Origin: Verrucomicrobiia bacterium
Lineage (GTDB): Bacteria > Verrucomicrobiota > Verrucomicrobiia > Limisphaerales > JAEYXS01
NCBI GenBank assembly: GCA_036405135.1
Contig: DASWYF010000035.1
Location: forward strand, 124,001-188,000
DNA: 64,000 nucleotides
Direction of reading: 5' to 3'
In this document: positions 46,639-55,600 of the stretch, piece after piece
How positions within the stretch are numbered: position 1 is the stretch's first letter
Layout: every line of letters starts with the position of its first letter
Translations under genes and position numbers: made by a program
The notes under the pieces: generated by a model
What the model was told of the DNA's origin: nothing
Seen by the model: the letters and a program-made list of their open reading frames with translations, nothing else
Databases searched by the model: none

Positions 46639-46647
46639 CACTTTGAG

Positions 46648-46670
46648 TTATGACAAAAGTGTGACAATTG
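46648..46670. promoter_or_regulatory. Pho-box-like direct repeat, copy 2
   Basis: Exact 23-bp duplicate of 43630-43652. It ends 69 bp before the chosen start of the ankyrin gene and 86 bp after the stop of the OmpR-type regulator gene, so the promoter of the ankyrin gene probably lies at or just after it. Confidence 0.6.
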
Positions 46671-46739
46671 GAGCTGAGAGATTTTGGCAGAGTGAAGGTG
46701 TTAAATGAAATGGCGGCAGACGCCGGGGAGATGGAATGT

Positions 46740-49700
46740 ATGAAAAAGAATTTTCAGATGAGCTTAATTTTGAAGGTGCTGGTGGTGGGGCTGGCCCTGA
46801 CGCTGGCTTGGTCAGGGCAGGTGCGGGCGGCGGATGAGCTTAGCCTGCAATTGCAGAAGGGATTGCTGGCGGAGGAGGTGCACCGGGATTATGCCACGGC
46901 GTTGAAGGCGTATCAGGCGGCGGTGGCGGTGTATGATACGAATCGGCAGGCGGCGGCGACGGCGGTGTTCCGCCTGGGGGAGACGTATCGCAAGCTGGGG
47001 CGGACGAATGAGGCGCGGGCGCAGTATGAGCGGGTGTTGTTCGAGTTCGCCGACCAGTCAGCACTGGCGGGCGCGGCGATGAAGCAGATGCAGGCGGATT
47101 TTGGGAGGGCAGCGGTGCCAGCGTCGGTAACGACGACCAGTCCTGGCGATGATGCGCAGCGGAAACTGCTGTTGAGCGAATTGAGAATGCGAGAGGCGCA
47201 ACTGGCTTCCTTGAAGAAGCTGAAGGCAGAGAGTTTGCCGATGGCTTTGATGCAATGGCAGTACAATGACCAATTGAACAGCCTGTTGAAATCTGGCGAT
47301 GAACTGAGGTTGCAACGGGCGGTGAAACTGAAAGACCTTTCACCGGAGCATCCGGAGATCGTGCGGTCTGATGCGGCATTAAAAGAGAACGACAGGATGA
47401 TAGCTGAACTGGTGGGGATCATCATGGGGCAGATGGAGGAGCGGGTCAGGTTGTTGGGTGAGCAGGTGAATGGGACGACGGTGGCGAATACCACGCGAAG
47501 TATTCCGACAAGGCCCTTACGAGTCTCTGCCGGAACTGTGGAGCCCGCGATACCTGTGGAGGAACAGGTGGAGATCGAGCGCTTGCGGGCGATGCTGAAG
47601 AACAGCCCGGATCTGATCAATGCGAAGGTGGAGGGGCAGCAGATACCTTTGCACAAGGCGGCGGGGTTGGGGCAGACGGCAGTGGCGGAATTTCTCGTCA
47701 AGAATGGAGCGGACATCAATAAAAAGTCTGATGGGATGGTATGGACGCCTTTGCTTGCCGCGGCTTACAACGGACACAAAGGGATGGTGGAACTGCTGCT
47801 GAAGCAAGGGGCGGACAAGGAGGCGATGGACACACAGAAGGTGACGCCATTGATCGCAGCCGCCAGCAAAGGCTATCGGGCAGTGGTGGGCGAGTTGATC
47901 GAAGCGGGGGCGAACGTCAATGCGCAGGATGGCGGGGGGTATACGGCGCTGCATTATGCGGCGATGGCCGGAGATCATGAGATGGCCAGACAATTGCTGA
48001 AGGCGAAAGCGGATCCGGGATTGAAGCTGGGAGATAAAACGTGGGCTGGCAGATCGGGGGATAAGGCAACCGCCCTGCATCTGGCGGCGAGAACGAACAG
48101 CCTGGTTTTGATCGACGCGCTGCTGGCGGCTGGAGCGGATGTGAAGGCGAGAGATGCCATCGGGCAAACGCCTTTGTTCGGGGCGTTCTCGCAGGGTAAT
48201 GTGGAGATATTGAAGAGACTTATCGAGGCCAAGGCGGATGTGGCGGCGAGGAACATCGATGGGAGTTCGGTGTTGCACTACATCGGGAAATACACGACGC
48301 CAGAACTGGTCAGGGAAGTGGTGAAGGCGGGAGCGGACGTGAACGGTAAGGGAAGGGAGGGGTGGACGCCATTAGCCGCTGCCGTGGGGGCGGGGAAACT
48401 GGAAGTGGTGGAGTTGTTGTTGAAGAATGGGGCGGAACCGAATGTTATGTCACAGCACGCCATGACACCATTGATGCTCGCCATCTCGGCAAAAAATGCG
48501 GACATGGTGCGGCTGCTGCTGACCAACGGGGCGAAAGCGGTAAGGTTACCGGAGGCACCGGTCTGGCAGCACCCGGTGGTGGCTGCCGCGAAGCACGACG
48601 AGATCGAGATAATGCAAGTGTTGCTCGACCGGGGGGTGGACCTGTCCGTGACGAATGACAAGGGGTATACTTCGTTGCATTACGCAGTGGCGACGATGAA
48701 TGGGCCGATGGTGGAGTTGCTGGTGAAGCACAAGGCCGATCCGAATGCGGTGCATCCGGGCAGTGGGGAAACGCCGATGACATTGGCACAGGCGGGGAGG
48801 ATCGTGGATCTGGACAACCCGAACAAAACGGCAGGACGGCCAACGTCTCCTAATGTGCCCAGTGCGATCAGAAGTTCCACGCAGCCTTTCGGCGGGAGGC
48901 TGAGCGAGAGCGAGATCAAGGCGGGGTTTGAGCAAATCGTGAAGCTGCTGGTGGAGCATGGTGGGGATGAGTTTTTCCGGCGGCGGGCGGTGATCGCCGT
49001 GGGACGAAACTTGGAAACGGCCGAACCAATCTTCCGGAAGGATGCTGCTGGTATCAACCGTTATAGTTTGTACGAGTTGCTGGCTACCCAGTACTCCAGC
49101 CCTTTCAACCGGCTGGTATTTCCGGATTTCACCCGCATCACGATCAGCCGACTTGAAGGAAGCGGAGTGAAAAACCGGACGGTGAACATCGCCTCGGCGC
49201 TGGAGAGTGGAGATTGCGCAGGAGATCTCTGGCTGGAATGGGGAGATATCGTCGAGATACCGGAAGCGGATCATAACCTGACGGAACCCTGGGGGGGATT
49301 GCCAGCGTCATTACGGAATACGCTGGTCACTTGCAACCAGCGGAAAGTGGTTCTGACGGTGAAAGGGAACACCTATGGGCTGACCTTGAAACCGATGCTC
49401 CATTTTCTTGTCCCACCAGGAGTGCCGCTGATGCCGGGGACAGTTCCGCCGGGAGCTGCTATTCCGCCAATGAGGACGGTGGTGTATACGAACCTGGGCA
49501 GCATGAGGTTGAGCAGTGTGGTTTTCGATTCCAAGGCGTTGCTGGCCAGCTCGGATCCCAAACGGGTGAAGGTGACGCGGGCAGTGTCCAAGTCGGGGGA
49601 GAAAAAAGAAATGCTGTATAATGTCGGTGAGATCCAAAACACACCGAACGACCTGTGGCTGCGGGATGGGGATGTGATCGAGGTGCCGGAGAAGGAGTAA
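46740..49700 (+). CDS. Exported ankyrin-repeat protein with SLBB-like C-terminus
   Basis: 986 residues from ATG 46740, which has GGGGAG upstream and opens a signal peptide (MKKNFQ then a hydrophobic stretch ending GQVRAA). The frame is open 24 codons further but lacks a good start. After a TPR/coiled-coil segment (ATAVFRLGETYRKLGRTNEARAQYE, in part) come about ten ankyrin repeats (residues about 270-680: TPLLAAAYNGHKGMVELLLKQGA, TALHYAAMAGDHEMARQLLKA, each in part). The C-terminal 250 residues show two copies of a motif LWLxWGDIVEIPE and LWLRDGDVIEVPE, like polysaccharide-export/SLBB domains. Probably a periplasmic scaffold; function unknown. A 23-bp site shared with the upstream kinase gene suggests control by the OmpR-type regulator. 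Confidence 0.82.
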   Translation: MKKNFQMSLILKVLVVGLALTLAWSGQVRAADELSLQLQKGLLAEEVHRDYATALKAYQAAVAVYDTNRQAAATAVFRLGETYRKLGRTNEARAQYERVLFEFADQSALAGAAMKQMQADFGRAAVPASVTTTSPGDDAQRKLLLSELRMREAQLASLKKLKAESLPMALMQWQYNDQLNSLLKSGDELRLQRAVKLKDLSPEHPEIVRSDAALKENDRMIAELVGIIMGQMEERVRLLGEQVNGTTVANTTRSIPTRPLRVSAGTVEPAIPVEEQVEIERLRAMLKNSPDLINAKVEGQQIPLHKAAGLGQTAVAEFLVKNGADINKKSDGMVWTPLLAAAYNGHKGMVELLLKQGADKEAMDTQKVTPLIAAASKGYRAVVGELIEAGANVNAQDGGGYTALHYAAMAGDHEMARQLLKAKADPGLKLGDKTWAGRSGDKATALHLAARTNSLVLIDALLAAGADVKARDAIGQTPLFGAFSQGNVEILKRLIEAKADVAARNIDGSSVLHYIGKYTTPELVREVVKAGADVNGKGREGWTPLAAAVGAGKLEVVELLLKNGAEPNVMSQHAMTPLMLAISAKNADMVRLLLTNGAKAVRLPEAPVWQHPVVAAAKHDEIEIMQVLLDRGVDLSVTNDKGYTSLHYAVATMNGPMVELLVKHKADPNAVHPGSGETPMTLAQAGRIVDLDNPNKTAGRPTSPNVPSAIRSSTQPFGGRLSESEIKAGFEQIVKLLVEHGGDEFFRRRAVIAVGRNLETAEPIFRKDAAGINRYSLYELLATQYSSPFNRLVFPDFTRITISRLEGSGVKNRTVNIASALESGDCAGDLWLEWGDIVEIPEADHNLTEPWGGLPASLRNTLVTCNQRKVVLTVKGNTYGLTLKPMLHFLVPPGVPLMPGTVPPGAAIPPMRTVVYTNLGSMRLSSVVFDSKALLASSDPKRVKVTRAVSKSGEKKEMLYNVGEIQNTPNDLWLRDGDVIEVPEKE

Positions 49701-49895
49701 GAGGGGAAAGGATGAATTATGAGTTATGAATTATGAATGGGAGTGAAAGAAGAAAATGGACTTGAGCTCGGTGGATTGATTGGAAGGAAGGTTATGAAGA
49801 GGAGTGTGATGATGGAGAGAAAGCACATGAGGGGTTGCGCAGGAGGGATTGAGCAGGTAAATATCTGGGAATCCCTAACGCAAAACGTTGTGCGC

Positions 49896-51011
49896 ATGAA
49901 TAAGCCATCTCGTACCCCAGTCACGTCATCCCGTCGTCGTTTTCTCCAGACTACTGCCATCGCCACTGCCGCGCTTGCCATGCCGCGAGTGTTGACGGCG
50001 CAGAAATCGGACGCCAAACGCCCGACGGTGGGCAGTGGGGAGCATACGTATGAGGTGATCCATAATCATGTGCAGTTGCCGGACAAGTATACGTGGCAGA
50101 CGACGCATAATGTGGCGGTGGACAAGGACGGGAACATCTATGTGATCCATGAGGGGCGTGAGGATCAGAAGGATCATCCATCGATTTTTGTTTTCGATGA
50201 GAAGGGAAAATTCATCCGGGCGTTTGGTAAACAATTTCAGGGTGGCGGACATGGGTTGGAGATCATCACGGAGGGCAAGGAGCAGTTCGTGTATGTGACA
50301 GCGTATCAGCAGGTGAAGAGTTTTGCGAAGCTGACGTTGAAGGGCGAAATGGTGTGGGAGAAGCGTGCGCCGATGGAGTCGGGCGTTTATCTGAAGGATG
50401 AGGATACCAAACCGATAAAGCGCTGGGGATTGGATGCGTTCCTGCCGACAAATTTTGCATTCATGCCAGATGGGAGCTTTTATCTGGCGGACGGGTATGG
50501 CTCGTATCGCATCCACAAGTATGACAAGGATGCGAACTGGAGGAGCATGTTCGGTGCACCGGGCAAGGCGGATGGGCAATTCAATCTGCCGCACGGAATC
50601 TGTTTCGATAATCGCGTCGGTCGCGAGAAGTCATTGGTGATCTGCGATCGCTCGAACGCACGTCTTCAATGGATGACGCTGGACGGAAAGCATATCAAGA
50701 CGATGACGGGCTTTTACATGCCGGCGAATGTGGATACTTACAAGGATGTGTTGCTGGTGCCGGACTTGAGCGCGCGCATCACGTTGCTGGACAAGGACGA
50801 CAAGGTGATCGTGCATCTGGGGGAAGATCCGGAGTGGCGAAAAGCGGTGATGGCGAATAATCGCGCGATGCGGGCGGAAGCCGATGGTAAGAGCTGGGTG
50901 AGCGGGAAGTTCCTGCATCCGCACGATGCGTGCTTTGATGCGAAAGGAAATATTTTGGTGGCGGAATGGGTGAACACGGGGCGCATCACGCTGTTGCGCA
51001 AGGTGGGGTGA
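49896..51011 (+). CDS. Tat-exported NHL/six-bladed propeller protein
   Basis: 371 residues. The N-terminus has a twin-arginine signal (SSRRRFLQTTAIATAALAM), so it is exported folded. The mature part is a propeller of NHL-like blades (HNVAVDKDGNIYVIHEG, FAFMPDGSFYLADGYGSYRI, HDACFDAKGNILVAEW). Such proteins are found as 6-bladed beta-propeller lyases or peptidylglycine-lyase-like proteins; no catalytic residues can be assigned. ATG 49896 starts the Tat signal; the 53 upstream codons are unlikely. It converges with the gene at 51024, 12 bp away. Confidence 0.82.
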   Translation: MNKPSRTPVTSSRRRFLQTTAIATAALAMPRVLTAQKSDAKRPTVGSGEHTYEVIHNHVQLPDKYTWQTTHNVAVDKDGNIYVIHEGREDQKDHPSIFVFDEKGKFIRAFGKQFQGGGHGLEIITEGKEQFVYVTAYQQVKSFAKLTLKGEMVWEKRAPMESGVYLKDEDTKPIKRWGLDAFLPTNFAFMPDGSFYLADGYGSYRIHKYDKDANWRSMFGAPGKADGQFNLPHGICFDNRVGREKSLVICDRSNARLQWMTLDGKHIKTMTGFYMPANVDTYKDVLLVPDLSARITLLDKDDKVIVHLGEDPEWRKAVMANNRAMRAEADGKSWVSGKFLHPHDACFDAKGNILVAEWVNTGRITLLRKVG

Positions 51012-51023
51012 GTGTGAACCAGG

Positions 51024-51800
51024 TTAACGCACCTGCTTCACTTCCAGTTTGGTGAAGCGGGTGGGGGAACGCCAGGAGGCGAGGGTGAGGTGGGTATTGG
51101 TCCAATCACCGGACCAGTCCCAGGGCGGCGTGATCTCCAAGTGCCGCCCGGTGAGCGGGTAGGTTTGGAGAAGTTTGTCCTGATGATAAACGTGAATGAC
51201 GTTGGGACGGACTTGGAGCAGGAATTCGTAATTTTGACCATTCACGAGGGGGAAATGGAATGAGCCTTGAGAACGGAGGTCTTGACCATCGAACATCTGC
51301 ACGCCGCTGAGGCCGGGATGTTCCCAGGCATCGAATTCCAGCGCGCCCATGCCTTGAGTGGTGCGGAAAAAGAGCGCGATGGATTGGGTGCCACCGAGAC
51401 GGGTGAGGGCAACGCGGATATCGTAACTGGTGCCGAGATTTTTTACGGGAATGGCGAGCAGCGCGGACTGGGCATCATGAAGTGAGGTGAGTGAACCGGC
51501 GGATTTTTCCCAGTCGCCACGATGAAGCGCGGTAGCGGGATCAGTGGTGGCGATGAGGTTGGTCCACTCGGGAGACTGTGGTGGAGCGGAGAAAAACCAC
51601 ATGATGAGAGCGGCAAATAGGATGCCGCCGGAGACGAAGAGGAGGAAGAGTTTTGAGTAGCGAGAGGGAGATGATGATGGAGGCGGAGGTGGTGCTGGCT
51701 TTGGAGTTTCAATGTCTTCAAGACCAGCGGCGAGCAACGCTTTGGCATCCAGTCCTTTCAGGACGGGACGCCGTGACGTTGGTTTCTGGTCTTGAGACAT
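51024..51800 (-). CDS. Single-pass membrane protein, putative sigma-factor partner
   Basis: 258 residues: a cytoplasmic N-terminus of about 46 residues with a Pro/Ser-rich linker (APPPPPSSSPS), one membrane helix (LFLLFVSGGILFAALIMWFF) and a periplasmic beta-rich domain like concanavalin/laminin-G folds (SIALFFRTTQGMGALEF, YEFLLQVRPNVIHVYHQDK). It starts 2 bp after the ECF sigma gene, so the two are cotranscribed. Topology and linkage fit an anti-sigma factor; in related phyla the same C-terminal domain sits on Ser/Thr kinases beside ECF genes, but no kinase domain exists here. The anti-sigma role is inference. Confidence 0.65.
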   Translation of the reverse strand: MSQDQKPTSRRPVLKGLDAKALLAAGLEDIETPKPAPPPPPSSSPSRYSKLFLLFVSGGILFAALIMWFFSAPPQSPEWTNLIATTDPATALHRGDWEKSAGSLTSLHDAQSALLAIPVKNLGTSYDIRVALTRLGGTQSIALFFRTTQGMGALEFDAWEHPGLSGVQMFDGQDLRSQGSFHFPLVNGQNYEFLLQVRPNVIHVYHQDKLLQTYPLTGRHLEITPPWDWSGDWTNTHLTLASWRSPTRFTKLEVKQVR

Positions 51801-51802
51801 GT

Positions 51803-52528
51803 TCAGCCCACGGCTTCCAGCAAGAGCCGGATCTCGTCCTGAAAATCGTTCTCGTCGAGCTGCGTCTCACGCACTTTGCGGATGAGCTTGTCGCGGTATT
51901 GCGTGCGCAGGCGGTGTACGGCGGATTTGATCGCGGGGCGGCTCATGTTCAGCGCTTCTTCTGCACGAGCGTAGTCGTCCGTCTCCGGTTGGGAGGTGAG
52001 ATAAGGACGCAGGACATCGAAAATATCGCCACGCTCTTTTTCAGCCCAATCTTTGCCGAGGTCAGTGATGACGTTCTCCAAGAGCGTCAACGCCCATTGA
52101 CGGTCATACATCTTGTCCGCCGATTCACCAGTGATGAGCTGCTCCGCATACCAGCTTTCGGCCTCGATGACATCAAAGGAAACCGCCTCCGTGCCGCCAC
52201 CGCGTTTCTGCGAAGATTCACGCCGCGCCTCGTGGCCGATGTGCCGCTTGAACGCCGTGAGCAGAAAGGTGCGCAACTTGCCTTTTTCCGCATCGGCGCG
52301 ACTGAACAGGTCTTTCTCCAGCACTTGGATGAAGAAACCTTGCACGAGGTCTTTCGCATCTGCCGAAGCAAAACCCGATCGACGGGCAAACGCATACAGC
52401 GGAAACCAGTACGCCCGGCACAACTCCTCCAGCGCCTGGTGCGCTGTGGGGTCGTCACCACGCGCTTGCGCCACCACGCTCCAGCGCGTGGTCACAAAGG
52501 CGGCATTGCTGTTCGGCTCCTCAACCAT
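51803..52528 (-). CDS. ECF-subfamily RNA polymerase sigma factor
   Basis: 241 residues. Region 2 is recognisable (ALEELCRAYWFPLYAFARRSG, DAKDLVQGFFIQVLEKD) and region 4 holds the helix-turn-helix (ALNMSRPAIKSAVHRLRTQYRDKL, in part). This is the long ECF type common in Planctomycetes and Verrucomicrobia. It is divergent from the giant secreted protein, 90 bp away, and cotranscribed with a membrane protein, so the giant gene is a natural candidate target. Autoregulation is likely but not shown. Confidence 0.9.
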   Translation of the reverse strand: MVEEPNSNAAFVTTRWSVVAQARGDDPTAHQALEELCRAYWFPLYAFARRSGFASADAKDLVQGFFIQVLEKDLFSRADAEKGKLRTFLLTAFKRHIGHEARRESSQKRGGGTEAVSFDVIEAESWYAEQLITGESADKMYDRQWALTLLENVITDLGKDWAEKERGDIFDVLRPYLTSQPETDDYARAEEALNMSRPAIKSAVHRLRTQYRDKLIRKVRETQLDENDFQDEIRLLLEAVG

Positions 52529-52618
52529 TGGAACAATTTTGCCCCAGCAAATCAGCGGCCAAAAGAAAAATCACTTTTTCTGCAACCGGTGTCAAAAAAC
52601 CGGCAAGTAGAGGGTGAG

Positions 52619-55600
52619 ATGAAAAATAGAGTCGTAATGATGGTGGTTGTTGTGCTGGGGCTTTTGCTGGCCCAAAGCGGTCTTGGACAGGGTTTTCCGA
52701 ATGTTCCGCAAACGGCGGGAGCACGTCTAACTCCCTTGGTAGGAACGAATAACGGGCGCATGGCGATTATCGCCTATCACAATGGCTGGCTCTACACCTC
52801 GCCAGAATCGCCGGACAGCTTGGCCGGTTCGGACATTCAGGCACGACGCTGGAATATCTCGAACCTAGGGAATGTTTATGTGGAGGAAGTGCTGGGTGTC
52901 TCGCCGCAAGCGGTGAATGCCCATGGCTATTTCAATGTCGGCGACCGTCTCGTGCTCGGTCCGAATAACGCGGGCAGCAGCTGGACATTTCGTGCGGCTT
53001 CACCCGGTGTGAATGAGCGCGGGCCGATGGCGGGTTTGGGCAATGTGGGGGTGCGCGGTTCGCTCTTCTATCCGTGGTTCATCGGTCCGACTTACTGGAG
53101 CTACAACGCGGTGGAGGGGAATGCGGAGTTGTCGTTGCGCGGTCAGGTGCTTTCGAGCTGGGATCACCTTGGACTTACGGGCGTGATCGGTCATCCGTTC
53201 ATCGTGGGAAATCTGCTCATCTTCGCCTCCGATCAAAGCCGCACGGGCGTGGCCACGTATGACATCAGCGATCCGGCGAATCCGCGTTTGCTGGATGTAT
53301 TGAAAACCGGTGGGCCCGGCGGTTACTGGCCGGAGTTGTGGGGTGGTGATGGCAAGCTCTACGTCGTGTTTCCCTATCGCGAGAATGGTCGCGGCATGCG
53401 CGTGGTGGATGTGACTGATCCGGCGAATCTCCGTTTTCTCGCAGATGTGCCGTTGCCCGGTGATGAGCCGATGTATGCGCAATTCCAAGATGAATACGCC
53501 TTCATCGGCAGTCACAAGGTGGACATGCGTTCGCTGCAATCCGTGCTGACCTTCAATACGGCTGCACAAGGCGTGGATGCGAGCCAGTTCGCGTTGCCTT
53601 TGGGCAATCTGCTCGTGACCGGTGGCGTGGGTGAATTTCAAGGCATGGCCATCTGGGCACATCAAGCGGCACCGGATACGCGTGGGCCGTCCGTCGGCTA
53701 TCATATTCCACGCGCAGGACAGACGAATTATCCCGCCGGTCTGCCAATCACCTTGTTGATCCATGAAACGTTGGAAACGCACACGATCACGGTGGGTGAA
53801 AACTTCATCGTGCGGCCAGTTGGTGGAGCAAGCATCTCAGGAACGGTGACGTTTGCATTTGATGACATCCTGACATTCACGCCCAATCAGCCGCTGCAAG
53901 CCGACACCACGTATGAAGTGGTCATTCCCGCAGGTGGCATTCGTGATGCGGCGGGCAATGGCATTGAAGGTTACTCGTTCACATTCTCAACGGGTAACAG
54001 CGTGAATGGCAATCTACCGCCAACGGTCACAAGTTTCACCGCCACGCCGTATCCCGCACAGCCGTTGATGGAGATTTCTTTTCAAGCCGCAGGCAGCGAT
54101 CCAGAAGGCAATGCGTTGTCCTATCGTTTTGATTTCGGTGATGGTTCGGTGAGGACAGATTGGAGTGGAGTGACGACTGCGACACATTCCTACGCGAATG
54201 CCGGTCACTACCAGGCGAAGGTGCAAGTGCGCGATAACTCGGGTGTCATCACCACCCGTGCGACAACTGTGACCGTGATGCCGGAACTTCCTGCGGGCAA
54301 TCGTCCCACACACAGTTCGCAGGTCGTGGTTGATACGGCACGTCGCACAGTCTGGACGGTGAATCCGGATAATAATTCCGTGCGCTCCTTCCATGCAGAC
54401 ACGCTGGTGGCTGGACCTGAGATCACTGTGGGTGCTGATCCACGCAATGTGGCGGTTGATGCCAATGGTAATGCCTGGGTTACGTGCCATGATGCGGATC
54501 GCATCGATATTATCAGTCCTGCTGGTGCTTTTCAGACGATTCCCTTGCTCTACGGCAGCGCGCCTTTCGGCATTGTGATGAGTTCGGATGGGTTGATCGC
54601 TTACGTTTCCTTGCATGGCAGCGGGCAAGTGATGCGCTTCAATACGGGCACGCGCACTTCATCGGGCGTTCTTTCAGTGGGACCGACTCCACGCGCGATG
54701 GCTTTGAACGCTGATGGCAGCCGTCTTTATGTCACGCGATTCATCTCGCCACGGCATCGCGGGGAAGTGTGGGCGGTGGATACGACGGGTGCGATGTCAG
54801 TGAATCGCACTCTGGCAATTCCCAAGTTCGGCGGGGAATCACATCGCGATGGCACGGCGGAAGGCAAGGGCATCGCGAACACTTTGGCCGGCATCGCGCT
54901 TTCGCCTGATGGCACGCAACTCTTCATCACCGGCAACAAGATGAACACGGATCGCGGCGTGCTTACAGACTCTGAACTCACTCAAGATAACACCGTGCGC
55001 AATATCGTGGTGGTGATGAATACGGCAAGTGGGCAGGTGACGGATTCGCTCGACATTGATAACAGCGATTCCTCGAGCGCCGTCACGTTCTCGCCGTTGG
55101 GCGATTACTTTTTCGTCACCTTGCAGGGAAATAATGAAGTTGCCATCTTTGATCGCCTGGCGGTGAACAGTGAAGCGGGTCTAGGCGGTTTGATCACGCG
55201 TCATGGTGTGGGGCGTGCGCCGCAAGGTGTCGCTGTTGATCCCGTCACGCGTCGTGCTTTTGTGAGTAATTTCATGGCGCGTTCGGTATCGGTACTGGAG
55301 GTGGATCAGTTTCTTGCCACGGGTGCGTTGAATATTCCGACGAATACGGTTCAGACGATTGTCACGGAAGCGTTGTCTCCCGCTGTGCTACGTGGCAAGC
55401 AGCTCTTCTACGATGCCTCGGATACGCGCATGAGTGCTGAGGGCTACATCTCCTGTGCGACGTGCCATAATGATGGCGGGCAGGATGGGCAGGTGTGGGA
55501 TTTCACCGGGCGCGGCGAAGGTCTGCGCCGTACGATCACGTTGCGCGGTCGTTCTGGTATGGCGCATGGAAACGTTCACTGGAGCGGTAACTTCGATGAG

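Noticed and set aside
51653-52618. N-terminal 322-residue extension of the giant secreted protein frame
   Set aside because: It lies opposite the ECF sigma and membrane-partner genes and precedes a clear signal peptide at 52619; it is a shadow of the minus-strand genes.
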